NCBI GenBank assembly: GCA_036674765.1
Contig: JARVKI010000031.1
Span: 124,001-188,000, forward strand
Source of the DNA: Seiridium cupressi
Lineage: Eukaryota > Ascomycota > Sordariomycetes > Amphisphaeriales > Sporocadaceae
Length of the DNA: 64,000 nt
Direction: 5' to 3'
A program made the translations under genes and the position numbers. The stretch's first letter is position 1, and the number at the start of each line of letters is the position of its first letter. A model generated the notes under the pieces. It saw only the letters and a list, made by a program, of their open reading frames with translations, searched no databases and was not told the origin of the DNA. Positions 33,513-45,790 of this stretch are shown piece after piece.

Positions 33513-36243
33513 CTACCATGAAGCAGGCCCGAAAGTCTCACCTGGTGGCAGCACAGTCTGTATAGCGGTATCTTGGAAATCCATCGTTGCCGTGACAATA
33601 TTATTGCCCCACCAATCCGGCGGATTAATATTATTTAGCGTGAAAGCGAAAAAGATCACGAGCGTTGCTAACGCAAGCCCGAGGTCGAGACCAGAAGAGG
33701 TCAAGAAGTTGAGTCTGCTCCACCAGTTGAAGTGACGTTTCTTGATCAGGTACTGGAAGATGAAGCCCACGATGCCCCAGGAGAGATAGTTGAGCGGCGA
33801 GGCAGGAGGAATGGCTCCCGCACCGCCAAAGATGAGGGGTGCCATCAAGAACTTGACTGGGGACTTGGGCCACTTCTTTGCAGCATAGTAGAGGATCACA
33901 GGTGTCACGGCGCCGACGCCAAAGAAGATGAAGAGACCCGAGTATATCTGGCCTGGAGAGAAGATACGGGCTGGGCCAATGAGGCCCCAGATGACGGAAG
34001 CTATTGTTGCCTTAGTTATGTGACATGTACAAATTGTCGGCAGGGGGCAACGTACCGGAGAAGAACACTCTGCCTCCCGGGCATGTAAAGTGTTCTGGCT
34101 GGGTTGGAGTGCAGACACCGTCGATGTTGCTCAGGGCGAAGTTGAGCACCGCAATCTGGATGAAGCAAGAAAAGGTCGTAGCGACTACTTGACACATGAA
34201 CATGGTTCTAGGCGGGATCTTCATGTAATGTCCGAATTTGAGATCGGACACGAAGCTCAGGGCTTGAGACATCGTGATATACCCGAATGTCTTGAAGCTG
34301 CAAACAGTTAGTATGGTACAAAGCAATCAAGCAAGCAAGCATCATGCCGGTCTTACATCATGAGGGCCAGGGGTCTGCCTGGTTGAATATAACCATAGAC
34401 AAATTCTGTCAGGACGTTCAGCCCGATTTGGTTGTTTGTGACGGCCTGGATAATACCGATCGGGAGGGAAAACGCAAATGATATAGCAACGGCCAGCAAG
34501 AATGACCACCAGTTCAGGTTTGTAGGGTAAGCCAAGACTGTGACGAAGCCCAATCCGAGCATGATGACAAAGAGCCCCATGTACCACCAAGTAGGCGCTT
34601 CTTTATATTTTCTCATAAGCTTCATGTGGACGTCGGGCTTCTCAGTTGTACTGTTCCGGTACTGTCGCCAGATTGTCTTGCGGTGGTGGAGATATGTATA
34701 CACAATCAATGAGGAGATGGCGGCAAATGATAGTCCATAAGACATGGCGAAAGTTGTACTACCCACTTGATCAGTATCGATGAACCCACAAGTCAGCCAG
34801 GTCGTCATACCTAATAAAAAGTGGAGAGTAGCTCTTGTACGCTTCCTCGTCTAGAGTAAGTTCTGGCGTCAGGATTCGCGTCGTGTTGTAGGTTGAGCCC
34901 GTGTTATCGTACGTAGAGGAGTCACTCATTGGTAGGAATTGGGCATACCAGACACCGGTATAATGGAAGGCCGAGGCAAGGCCAATGAAGAATACCACAA
35001 CACCGATGAGTGTGTTTGCGATGGCATGCCATGGCGGAATCAGAGGAGAGCCCACGAAACCTGCAATCTGTGTCCAGTCAAAAGTGATTGGAAGCAACGA
35101 GAGACCGGTGGATCCTCCGAACAGCTGGTTGACGATCGGATTGTCCGGCGCGAGCCAGGTTGGAAAAGCAAAGACGCTGAGGAACTGAGCAAGAAAGCCA
35201 GGGATGAAATAGTACGCAAAGGCGCCTAGAGTTACGTAGGAAAACCACCTGTATCGTGGCATATTTCCTCCAATGATGGTAGGATCCGGTGGCGCATGCT
35301 TCTCGTACATGGCATTCATCAGCACTACCGACACCAAGTTTCCTGGCCAGATCATGGAAGCAGGATACACTGGATGAGTGTGAGCTAAGGTCGCTACTAC
35401 GTAGAAGGGTGACAACATACCAAGAAACTTTCTCATCATACCGGCAATGCCGTAACCTAGAGACTGAGTCGATATCGTTAGTAGCAACTGCCAGGGGATG
35501 CCAAAGTTCTGTTTATAGAAAACGAGTTGAGCCAGAATGATATCCGTGGCGTACGCGACGGAGAATGATACGCTCGCCATTACCACGATGATGGAGTGTT
35601 CCTTGATGTTAAAGGGTCCCGGATTCAAGCTCCATCGAATCCCGAGCGGCCATAGAGTGAACTGCTTCTTTGGCATGACCTTCGCCCATCCCTGACCAAT
35701 GGGCCATGCTATGATCTGGGCAATCAGTGCACCCAGACCAATGGAAGGGCTTCTGAGAGAGAACAGTGTGTTCATCGAGGCACCAATTACCACAAGAAAT
35801 AATCCAATAGTCCACGCCCGGACAGTGTTGCAGGGCATCTCCTCATCGTAGTTGCGTACGGCGGCTCGTACTTCGGGATACGGCGAGTCTTCCAGCTCAT
35901 CGAGTTCTTTGAAGGCGGACTCGTCGTCTCTCATCGGGTCATCCAAGTCCAGGTCGCTTAGCTTCCTTTCGTGTTCCTCGGGGAGGTTTGGATCTAAAAG
36001 CATTTCGTATTCTTCACCCTCTTCATAAGGCTGGCTGTTGTGGACACTAGACTCACCCCATTCCGAGAGACGCCTCTTGAGGGCAGCGACGGGGTCTTCA
36101 TACCTCGACGCCGCAGTGCCCTCGGCCATCTCTCGCCCACTGACTTCCACGCTGCTCTTGTCGCTCCATGATCGATCATCATCTTCCACTAACCTCACTC
36201 GTTGAGCCGTGCCTGACGGACTCGAGTTGGATGTGGGATCCAT
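33513..36243 (-). CDS. OPT-family oligopeptide transporter
   Basis: Proton-coupled transporter of small peptides (or related substrates) in the plasma or endomembrane. Five exons, 36243-35421, 35369-34811, 34758-34357, 34297-34056 and 34000-33513, encode 837 residues with every junction in phase. About 140 hydrophilic, acidic residues precede the first membrane segment (TVRAWTIGLFLVVIGASMNT). Family motifs are present in order: SLRSPSIGLGALIAQIIAWP, SLNPGPFNIKEHSIIVVMAS, RKFLVYPASMIWPGNLV (across intron 1), NPIVNQLFGGSTGLSLLPIT, IFKTFGYITMSQALSFVSDL and LNYLSWGIVGFIFQYLIKKR. It ends PPGETFGPASW, as family members commonly do. Intron 1 is 51 bases with no stop, so its retention would not break the frame. 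This is one of the Isp4/OPT group; the substrate cannot be read from the sequence. Confidence 0.95.
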
Positions 36244-36310
36244 CTTGTGGATTGGGCGTTACAAAGATGATCGACACTATGGAGGAGAGCGCATGGGCAG
36301 CGATGGGTTC

Positions 36311-36317
36311 TATATAG
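36311..36317 (-). promoter_or_regulatory. Candidate TATA box of the OPT gene
   Basis: TATATAG read on the + strand gives CTATATA on the gene strand, about 70 bases before the OPT start codon. Position and match are reasonable; there is no further support. Confidence 0.4.
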
Positions 36318-37674
36318 GGGTTGTCTAATGCCCAAACCAAGCTTTCCAGGGTATTAGGAAGGTTAATCCCAAATCTGCAGATCCCAGACGGACATGAAGC
36401 AGCCTTCGACTGGATGCAGAGACTCTGCGATAAGCCTCTTCCCGTAGCTTCGCCTTCCTATTGGCAGGAACGCCACTAGACCTCGCAGCCACGGACTACT
36501 CAAAGCATCAGGGCAGGGCTAGAATCTCATGCCAGGGACTGAAGCGTATACTTTGGGGTCCGGCTGATATCGAGCCACGGGCCTGGGAGAAGTGAATCAA
36601 CAGCAGGGCCCTGAATCGAGCACGCGATGAACGGCCCTTACCCAAGACGGATATGGGACAGGGTCTGCAAAGTTAAAGATAGGTGAAGCATGAATCTTGA
36701 AGATCGGGAAGACAACGAGGCCGGCCGCAATTCGGTATGCGATAGGCGATGCTCCTCCCAGCTTTGTGGTGATTGGACTGATGGCCTGCTGATAAGACAG
36801 AGAAACAAATGTCGTCAGAAGAACAGCGATATTCTGAAACCAAGATGCGGCACAGATTTGGTATCGATAGGCCAATCCAGCCGATCGGGACTCGAGCAAA
36901 CCGCTAAGTGGTCAAGTATCAAGTCTGGCCGAGCTAGCGATGGGGAAACAAGACGAATTCTCTTTCAGTATCGCGGCATTTCCAGCGCAGAGGCCCCTGC
37001 TACCAATTGCCGACGGCGAGAGGTGGTTTGTTTTCTGGTCGTTCAGAACAACTTTGATCTGAAACGTGTTCTCACTCCAACGGCTCAGCCGCGCGGAATG
37101 TCGTTCAGCGAGCTAGCCTAGGATGTCCTTGCCGCAATCGACTGAGTTGCTTTGCATGAGTAGGCCAAAAAGGCTTGTTTCTGGTGTCGAGACACTACCC
37201 AGAAAGCTTCGATATAGGCAGTGTAGTGAGTGTGTGGACACAAGTAGTACAGTGCAGTTGTATGGTGGGAGGGTGGTGTGGTGTAATGTTCAATGTATGT
37301 GGCCCGTCAATTTGAGCCGCCTGTCACAAACGCATGGCAGAGTTCCAGCGATCCAGTGTTCCAATTACGCGGCGTGGGGCCGAGTTTCCAGAAGTCGTCA
37401 TCCCTGGAGACCCCCACCCCTGCTCTAACACTGTGCTATGTACACTGCACTAAGCCAGATAAGGTATGAACAGCTCCATCTCACTAAGAGCTTTCTTTGC
37501 GAGCTCCCTATGCTTCTTCCCCCAGACTTCATGCTTTGTGCTGTTTTCTGCGACACGCACTGGCGATTGCTATGATCTAATTGGTAGCCGAGCGTAGACG
37601 TACCATACAATGCCCACTATCAACCTTGGGGCCCAACCTACCTTTCTCCTCGATATTCAGGCTATGGAAGTGTG
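36318..37674. other. Intergenic between OPT (-) and CEM1 (+)
   Basis: A 1.4 kb space between divergent genes. A minus-strand frame at 36899-36597 has one hydrophobic stretch but no family resemblance. A GT-rich patch lies at about 37255-37290. No gene is supported. Confidence 0.45.
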
Positions 37675-39093
37675 ATGCGCCGGGTTGTCGTTACGGGCCT
37701 GGGCGCGATCACGCCTTTGGGTGTGGGCGTTCGACGCTCATGGTCTCGCCTCCTTGCTGGCGAATCTGGAATCATCAGTGTCGCAGATTTTGAGCCACAG
37801 AAGCTATGGCGTGATCTGCCCAGCACGGTCGCCGGCATCGTGCCCAAAGGAGAGGGCGGCGAAGGTCAATGGCGCCCGGGCGATTGGCTCACGGCCACGG
37901 AGCAGCGGAGGACGTCGACTTTTACTCAGTATGCAATGGCAGCAGCAGCAGAGGCTCTCAGGGATGCTGGATGGCAGCCCAAACGGCAGGAGCAGCTAGA
38001 GGCTACTGGGGTTTGTCTGGGAAGTGGTATCGGCAACCTGGACGAGATCTACAACACCAGCATAATGTTTGATCAAAGTGTAAGCTGGCAAATCCGTCTT
38101 TCCCCGGACGCCCACGTAGGACACATAAGTTGATAATACCATTCATATCCCAGGGCTATAAAAAGGTATCCCCACTGTTCGTACCGAAAATCCTCATCAA
38201 CATGGCAGCAGGCCATATCGCTATGAAATATGGCTTCCGAGGACCAAATCATGCGGCAACCACAGCTTGTACCACGGGCGCACATTCAATAGGTGATGCG
38301 TCGCGCTTCATTGCTTTCGGGGACGCTGATGTCATGGTCGCTGGCGGTTCGGAAGCTTGCATTCACCCATTAACTTTTGCTGGGTTCGGCAGATCGCGGT
38401 CCTTGTCTACAGCTTTTAATCATGATCCGCCATCGAGTTGTCGCCCCTTTGATCGTGATCGTAGCGGTTTCGTAGTTGCCGAGGGAGCTGCCGTGATCGT
38501 CCTAGAGGAGCTGGAGCATGCGAAGGCGAGAGGGGCCTCCATATATGCTGAACTCAAGGGCTATGGCTGTAGTGGCGACGCCTACCAGATGACTGCACCT
38601 CTCGAGGACGGTTCTGGGGCCTATCGAGCCATGAGGAAAGCCTTGCAACATGCCAGCATCAAGCCCAGCCAGGTCGACTACATCAACGCCCACGCTACAA
38701 GCACTGCTATTGGCGACACTGCTGAGGCTCTAGCAATCCAATCTCTGATGGTTGGCCGCGAAGGCTATGCTAGCGACAATGAAGTAACAGTCAGCAGTAC
38801 CAAGGGATCCATAGGACATCTTCTAGGGGCAGCAGGCGCTATAGAAGCTGTCTTCTCTATCCTTTCGATCGCCGATGTGAGTTACATATTCCCGCCGGTT
38901 TGGTCCTGAATGCTAACGACACGCTCAGAATGCAGTGCCTCCAACAATGAACTTACATAAGCCTGATATTGAACCAAAGTTCAATCTGGTGCCCTTAGAA
39001 CCCCAGACCAAAAAGGTCGACGTAGCCATGTCGAATAGCTTCGGTTTCGGGGGCACCAACGCGTCGTTGCTCTTTTCCCGATACCAAAACTAA
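37675..39093 (+). CDS. cem1: Mitochondrial 3-oxoacyl-[acyl-carrier-protein] synthase (Cem1)
   Basis: Condensing enzyme of mitochondrial type II fatty-acid synthesis, which supplies the lipoate precursor. Three exons, 37675-38079, 38154-38876 and 38929-39093, give 430 residues. The catalytic triad is complete: Cys174 in [11 protein letters not shown], His315 in [11 protein letters not shown] and His357 in [11 protein letters not shown]. The start [19 protein letters not shown] matches the beginning of the bacterial-type fold directly. No cleavable presequence is therefore obvious; targeting would need an internal or non-cleaved signal, or an unseen upstream exon. The end [18 protein letters not shown] is the normal C-terminus. 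The next gene on the same strand, Cbp3, is also mitochondrial. Confidence 0.95.
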
Positions 39094-39655
39094 TACCAAC
39101 CCCGCCAAACGGGAACAAGCAACACCAGAAAATTCGTTAAATTCCTGAATTGCTGTAAATGGAGGCCAAAAAATTGTAATTACAAGACCTTTAGAGCAAG
39201 CATTGCTGCTCTTGTTATTACAAAATTCTGAATACTATGTATAATAGAACAACTGCCAACTCCATGAAGAGTGATTAGAAGTCGGTGCGTGAGTGCATGT
39301 CCTGGTAGAACATATAAAATTCGAAGATATGTTCCACTCAGAGACCTCTACGAACATATTGAAATGATGAACGTATCTTGTTTGATCCTACAATTGGAAA
39401 TGCTACTTCAATGATACGTCCAATACTATGCCAGCTATATGCAGCGGAAGGGTTAGCGCGGTCTAGTTCCGCCTAAGCTCTGATCCCCGGCGTCGATCAG
39501 CGCAGCTGCAGCTTCGCCTGGGTGCACTTTTTTTTCTGAAGCCGCGCCGAAGGTCAATGACGCGAAGACCCTGAAGTCTCCTTGAACTGCAATCGCAACC
39601 CCCAGTACACCATATTGCTTTTAGATTATTTTCCGTCACGCTTGTACACAGCACA
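39094..39655. other. Intergenic between CEM1 and CBP3
   Basis: AT-rich, with nothing but probable 3' and 5' flanks of the two genes. No gene is seen. Confidence 0.5.
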
Positions 39656-40677
39656 ATGGCTTGCAGGAGTTGTAGACGCACTATTTTGAGGGATCTGTCA
39701 TCCCGGCAGGGTCTTGTCGCATCGTCCAGCACCGAGGCCCAGTCCGCAGCAGTCGCAAGACAACTGAGCCGGCAGATCGTGGCAGCAGCTCCTCATCAGC
39801 AAAGACGAGGCTTCAAGAGTACAGCACAATGTCAGAAGTCATGGGTCCCCGAGCCCCTTCGCAAACTGGGAGGAATGATCATACGGTCGACTAGCGAGCC
39901 CTACCAAGTACACGCAGCCACAGAGACTATCTACAAAGCCGCTGCCGCCGAGGCCGCATATACAATCTCGGAGACAGACAAACGCAATGGGACGGTGAAG
40001 AAGACGGAGGAGGGTGAGGAGATCGGGACGGGGAACACGACGTGGCACACTGGTACGTTCGGCCTCTGTGCTATCTAGCTGCATCACACGTGCGCTTTGG
40101 CTACAGCACGGGGGAGGTCCAAGTCACGATAATGGATAGCTAATGCGATACAATTGGAACAGATTTCGACCTTTCACCGACCTTCAGTACCTGGTCCCAG
40201 GTAACGATGCTGCATCTCTACCTGGTATACGCACGCCTGCGCAACCTGCCGGCCGACTCGGCCCGGTCCTGGCAGAAGCAGCTGACGGACCACTTCTTCT
40301 TCGACGCCGAGGAGCGTATGGACACGATGCACGGCATCTCGTCGCGGGGCCTGCGCCACCGCTACCTCAAGGACCTGTTCATCCAGTGGCGCGGCGTCAT
40401 CGCCGCCTACGACGAGGGCGTGGCCAAGGGCGACGCCGTGCTGGCTGCTGCCGTCTGGAGGAACATCTACAAGGGCCGCGAGGACGTTGACGTGAGGAAG
40501 CTGGCGGCCATCACGAGTTGGATGAGGGCGTGTCTCAAAAGCCTGGATGCGACGCCTGATCATGCCATGTTTTTCAGCACGGCCAGCACATTCAAGGTTT
40601 TGGCCAAAAATGAATTTAGACTAGTGGATATTCCAGCGAGAGAACTAGAGGGTGTTCTGTCGGCGGCACAACCATAG
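39656..40677 (+). CDS. cbp3: Ubiquinol-cytochrome c chaperone (Cbp3/UQCC1)
   Basis: Cbp3, with Cbp6, binds the mitochondrial ribosome and newly made cytochrome b during assembly of respiratory complex III. Two exons, 39656-40052 and 40163-40677, encode 303 residues. The first 60 or so residues are basic and Ser/Gln-rich (MACRSCRRTILRDLSSRQGL, ending near RRGFKST), typical of a matrix presequence. The mature chaperone domain is clear: WHTDFDLSPTFSTWSQVT spans the intron, and then come MLHLYLVYARLRNLP, LTDHFFFDAEERMDTMHGIS and LKDLFIQWRGVIAAYDEGVA. A GTAACG that follows WSQ is not used as a donor, because the frame and family continue through it. Confidence 0.93.
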
Positions 40678-41486
40678 CCGACTGCCAGAGAAGCTGCGCC
40701 GAAGGTAGTGATCAAGGAGGCTGCCTAGGCGTGCTGTACATCGGCATGGGGCACTGTATTATGTTTGTAACGCCTTTGTATTATACTCGTCCTCGCTCCA
40801 GAGAAGAGAATGGACTAAATGCTATTACACAAACTTCACTTCCCTTAGCTGTTCTGGGCATTGTTTCTTAGTACTATATTCTTATATCTGCTAAGTGAAT
40901 GTGGAACACTAGTTTTCCAAGATTAGTGAAAAGGTGCCGATGAGCGCAAGGTGCCAAATTGGTGAGTCAAATCTCAGCTTTCGTCCAGGCATACCATGCA
41001 TGGCGCTCTTAAAAAAAGGCGATGTGACCATACACTTGCCCCTATTGGCAAGTATAGTTACAACATGAAAGTACTCAGCTACGAGCCGGTCGAAGCATTA
41101 CATCTACTCCTTTGCATCAAAATTCATTACTTTAATGTGAAATCTCAATTCTCGACTGGCCAGTTGGTTCAAAGGTGACGAACGGAAGCAATTAAAAAGA
41201 ACTTTTCTTTATTCCTGTCTCATTCATTCGTGCTAGGGGGATATCGAAAGGCGAGAAATAGCAACGAATGTGTCCCATATCCACTCTAGAAACAACACAA
41301 ATCGCAAATCTAACTGGCTGGTATAAGCAGAAAAGAAGCCAACGCTACAGGTGACTCCCTGCGACGAAGATATTCTTCTCCTTGACCGGAAGATCTAATC
41401 GGGCGCCTCAAAACTGGGCACGAACGCATCTCTTTAATCAGCATCATACCCGGTGGATTGTTCTATTCCCATGCGAAATTTTTCCT
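40678..41486. other. Convergent 3' region of CBP3 (+) and 6-phosphogluconolactonase (-)
   Basis: 809 bases of AT-rich sequence, probably the 3' ends of both genes. No gene is seen. Confidence 0.5.
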
Positions 41487-42269
41487 TCATAGAAAACCAC
41501 GGCGAGGAAAGCTGACACCTTCCACTGCAGGCTCGTCCACGAACCAGCTGCAGCGCTCGCCGGCCGCCTCGTTGACAAGAGCGGCTGGCAGACCGTTTCC
41601 TTGCTCGAAGATCTCCTTCATGATGTCCTTCTTGCTGCCACCCGTGGCGACGAATGCGACCTTCACCGAGTGTGTGACAACGGGGAGCGTGAGGGTGACT
41701 CGCTTTGGCGGGGGCTTGGGTGAGTCCTCAATAGGCGCTACCCAAGCGTTCGTCTCGCGCAACAGCGGGTGGCCAGGGAACAGACTACAAGTGTGGCCGT
41801 CGGGTCCGGTGCCGAGGAGCAGCAAATCGAAGATGGGCAGTTTGACAGAGTCGCGGCTGGCGAAGGAGCGGACAAGGAGCTGCTCGTACTGGTCGGCCAA
41901 TTCCTGGGTGTCGTTGAGGTATTGAGTGTCGATGGGGTGGACGGTTGGCTGGCCATACTCGGCAGGAATCTTGTCCAGCAGTTCCTGCTTCAGGAGGTAG
42001 TAGTTGCTGTCCTCATGGTCGAGGGCCACGGCGCGCTCATCGGCGAAGAAGATCTCCCACTTGCTGAAGTCGACCTTGTCCTCGTCTGAGCTGGGGGCAG
42101 CGAGCAGGGCCTTGGCGAGCGTTTTGGGCAGCGAGCCACCCGATACGCCGACCTTGAAGACGCCATGACGGGCGAAGCCAGCGTTTTGTGCCTGAATGAC
42201 GTACTCGCGCAAGGCCGGCGCGAGCGCTTCGGTGGTCGGGAAGGCAAAGAGGTTCGCCTGTTTGCCCAT
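41487..42269 (-). CDS. 6-phosphogluconolactonase
   Basis: Hydrolyses 6-phosphogluconolactone in the oxidative pentose phosphate pathway, supporting NADPH supply in the cytosol. It is a single exon of 260 residues, the usual length. The family blocks appear in order: KVGVSGGSLPKTLAKALL near residue 40, WEIFFADERAVALDHEDSNY, and LLLLGTGPDGHTCSLFPGHP with the catalytic histidine. PPKRVTLTLPVVTHSVKVAF follows, and then FVATGGSKKDIMKEIFEQ. It belongs to the Sol3/Sol4 group. Nothing unusual is seen. Confidence 0.96.
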   Translation of the reverse strand: MGKQANLFAFPTTEALAPALREYVIQAQNAGFARHGVFKVGVSGGSLPKTLAKALLAAPSSDEDKVDFSKWEIFFADERAVALDHEDSNYYLLKQELLDKIPAEYGQPTVHPIDTQYLNDTQELADQYEQLLVRSFASRDSVKLPIFDLLLLGTGPDGHTCSLFPGHPLLRETNAWVAPIEDSPKPPPKRVTLTLPVVTHSVKVAFVATGGSKKDIMKEIFEQGNGLPAALVNEAAGERCSWFVDEPAVEGVSFPRRGFL

Positions 42270-44097
42270 GTTGACGGTTGTGGGTGGTAAGCTTCGATTA
42301 TGTGGTAAGTGGGTTGGGGTTTTTGTTGGATAGTGAGTCCCAAGGGTGTTTTAGATGTAAAGTTATGTACGAGAAGGATGGGAGCAGGTCGGACCGGCGA
42401 CGAACGGAGAGGAGTTTATTGCTCTTGTGTGTGTGTGGTGTGGTGTGGCCTGGATCCAGAGTAAGTAATGACGATGGTGGGGGTTTATGGGTCGTAGCTT
42501 TTCTATGGATGCCCTGCCCGCGATTAGATAAGGCTGGGAAGCTGGGTGCATGTATACAAATTAATGCCGTACGATTCTTGCCCGGGTCAACAAACGCGCG
42601 CAGTCTTACATACAGCAGTCTTCAGGGACAGGGCATCGATCATCCCTGGCGTCAAAACAAGTGTTGGAACCTAGTCATGACGAGTTGGCTACAGGCTATG
42701 CTATCAGGATTATGGTACGCTGAATAAGTCACCCACGGTTATGGGCGAACCCAGCCAGCAGCGCGAAGTGGGATGCGGCACGGAAGAGGCGGGGTCCAAG
42801 GTACTTTTTTGGGACTTGATGGAAGGCAGGACAGAGTCAAGCTCTGTGAGATATTAGTCACGGAACAGCGTAACAATCACCGACGGGCCATAGCTGATGG
42901 CCTCTATTTGATTCTAGACTGGCCAGGTAAACCTTAAAACGGCGGCCGCTGTGTTCAATTGTTGTTTCTGGCCATTTCTATACAGCGGGGCGTTTGACGT
43001 AAAGGTGCCGCCATTCACGAATTTGCGGAATAGGTAGCGAAGCCAGGGAACGCCTTGGCGCAGCTCCACACGGAAGGACCCCGGCGACGGAATCCTGTTG
43101 GCGGCTGTTTCGATTCTTGGCTGCTCGTCGATATCGTTCAGTTAGACCTAGGCAACGGCATAGCGACAGCAGTGTTTCGCAGAGTTTTAGGTAGGTAAAT
43201 TGTCTTGTTGCGACGGGCGACAGGGCCACGCATGGAGATGTACAACTCTTTTTCACATGCGTGACCATTGGTCCGGGAGCGAATCAAGTCCGGTTGATAG
43301 TAGGATCACTACATTAGAGCTCCATTGGAAAAGCCTAAATGAATGCGCTGCACGTCACTACGAACTCTGCCCTGGAGTTGCGCCACACCTAAACAATGAT
43401 TGCGCTATCTTGGCCGTTGGTAAGTTCGAAGCCGCATCCGGGGCTCCCATCTCATGACGGAACACCTCGCATGAGTGGCTTTGCACCGCTAACATGTGAT
43501 GGTCATTGGTGGTGCGGGTTTTTCCTATCGGAGAGCCGCAGAGGTGGACAGGTTGGGCTAAAACGGATGACAAGTATCAGTTAGTTACCTTGCACTAGCT
43601 GACCAGTGTGCTCGGAAAACAATGAACGAATTCGCAGTCACCACTTTGTATGACAATGATCAAATCTGGTTGCGATACTATGGCTGATATTGGGACAGAC
43701 TATGATAACTGAATTGAATGCTTGCCACAACCATATCGACCGCCTGTCTTACTTCCCTCGAGGATCATCTTCGTATCTTGCACATATAATTCCTCTCCAC
43801 AATTTATCGGGTTTGAATTTCGTGTTTGAGACGTCCTCCAAGAACGGAACGAATTCAGCACAGTCAAAGTGGAATATGTGATCCACCGTAACTCGGCTGA
43901 CGCTACCGGCGGCCGGTGATGACTCGGCGACATGTCCGGTTTTGCACAATTGCCAATCGCACACCCTAGCACATTACACGCAATCAACTGCACATAGTCC
44001 CTTCGCGATCTTTCTGACCACGATTTTTGCAGATCGGCTTCGCAGAAATACCACAACACAGCATTTGACAATTTATGATCCCCTGCGCCTGTCAAGG
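42270..44097. other. Intergenic between 6-phosphogluconolactonase (-) and PHO13-type gene (+)
   Basis: A 1.8 kb space between divergent genes. A short GT-rich patch (about 42423-42448) lies in the leader of the lactonase gene. Frames such as 44110-43700 (-) overlap the promoter of the next gene and show no family content. Confidence 0.45.
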
Positions 44098-45192
44098 ATG
44101 GCGCAGCCAAAATACCTCACGGGCGACTCGGCCGCTCTGAATGAATTCATAGACCGCTTTGACGTGAGTGCTCTGCATTATAAGATGAAATGCCACATGC
44201 TAATTCCATGTCAGGTCTTCCTCCTTGACTGCGATGGTACAAATCCACTTTTTGTTGTCACCAAATGCCTTAGCTAACCCGAGGCATAGGTGTGCTATGG
44301 ACAGGAGACCACCTCTTTGAGGGTATCGTAGAAACCCTGGAGATGCTCCGATCAAGAGGTTAGCATATTTCACATATGTATGATATCCTTCAACCTTCAA
44401 CCTTCGTACTGAACAACAATGCTCCCAGGAAAGAAGGTGGTCTTCGTCACCAACAACTCGACCAAGTCCCGCGAGGACTATCAAAAGAAACTGACATCCA
44501 TGGGCATTCCAAGCGATGTCGAGGAGATCTTCGCATCGGCCTACTCATCTGCCATCTACATCTCGCGCATCTTGAAGCTACCGCCTGGAAAGAACAAGGT
44601 CTATGTGATCGGCGAAAGTGGCATCGAACACGAGTTGCGCACCGAAAACATTCCTTTCACCGGCGGTACCGACCCGGCTTTGAGACGGGATATCACCCAG
44701 GAGGACTACGTCAAGATGGCTGATGGAAGCATGTTGGATCCCGAAGTCGGTGTCGTGCTTGCCGGTCTAGATTTTCACATCAACTATCTCAAGCTATCTC
44801 TCGGTTTCCAGTACTTGCAACGAGGCGCCAAGTTCCTTGCCACGAATCTGGATAGCACCCTGCCCAACAGCCACAGCTTCTTCCCCGGTGCGGGTTCGAT
44901 ATCGATTCCGTTGGTGAATATGAGTGGTCAGCAACCCATTGCCCTGGGCAAGCCTAGCCAGGCCATGATGGATGCCATCGAGGGCAAGTTCCAACTTGAT
45001 CGTGCTCGGACTTGCATGGTCGGGGATCGGCTGAACACCGATATCAAGTTCGGTGTTGGGGGAGGCCTAGGAGGCACCCTGGCGGTACTGACGGGCGTCA
45101 ATAAGAAGGAGGACTGGGAGGCTGCAGATGCACCAGCCGTGCCTGCTTATTATGTTGATAAGCTCAGTGACCTCCGAGGTGCGAAGTCATAG
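44098..45192 (+). CDS. pho13: HAD-family phosphatase, 4-nitrophenylphosphatase/phosphoglycolate phosphatase type (Pho13)
   Basis: HAD hydrolase related to yeast Pho13 and mammalian PGP, which clear toxic side-products of central metabolism such as phosphoglycolate and phospho-erythronate. Four exons, 44098-44163, 44215-44236, 44290-44358 and 44429-45192, encode 306 residues. Exon 2 is only 22 bases and encodes most of the catalytic motif FLLDCDGVLW (Asp27, Asp29). Motif II is VVFVTNNSTKSREDYQKKL. The cap includes GVVLAGLDFHINYLKL. Motifs III and IV are LGKPSQAMMDAIE and ARTCMVGDRLNTDIKFGVGG. All junctions keep phase. The family and reaction type are firm; the in vivo substrate is inferred. 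Confidence 0.94.
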
Positions 45193-45790
45193 ACTACGGA
45201 ATCACCACTCTATAAAAGGTGTACCGTCGATAAATGCAATCAAGACCGGGCAATCCTACCGAGTTAGACAGTTATAGAGGTATCATATTCCTATAGACTG
45301 CATCAGTACACGCTTCGGTAATATCAATATGGATCTAATGCACCAACTCGGGCTTCCCCTCAACCAAATTACCATTTAGCCTGAATGCTTAGTTTCCACT
45401 AAGGAAAACTGAATATACATAAACTAACTAGCCTTCTTCTCGAACCTTGGCAAAGCTGTGCGCTATCGCGCGAAATTCCACGAAACGATACATGAATGCG
45501 TCTTCTATGACAACACAGACCCCCGGCGGAACGCTTGAGGTTGTATGTCCGCTGCTTCCCCCGCAGTCGTAGCCCTCCAATCCCAGGTCCCTGGAACATT
45601 GTCGGGCTGCATGCTTGCCGCCTACATGTATGCGGAGGTGGGATAGGGTTGGGGAACAGAGTATAAAACTGGGCATCAATACGCCCTCAGGTACATTGAT
45701 TTGGACTAGCGACAGTAATTTCACAATCGAGCTATTCCTCTGTGACTATAAGATCTACTTACTGGAAGACGTTCGAACCTACTCAACATC
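45193..45790. other. Intergenic between PHO13-type and PhyH-like genes
   Basis: Both neighbours are on the + strand, so this should hold the 3' end of the first and the promoter of the second. No gene is seen. Confidence 0.5.

Noticed and set aside
31209..40677. Monooxygenase, OPT transporter and ketoacyl synthase read as a secondary-metabolite cluster
   Set aside because: The ketoacyl synthase is the mitochondrial Cem1 type, Cbp3 is a respiratory chaperone, and no core polyketide, peptide or terpene synthase is present.
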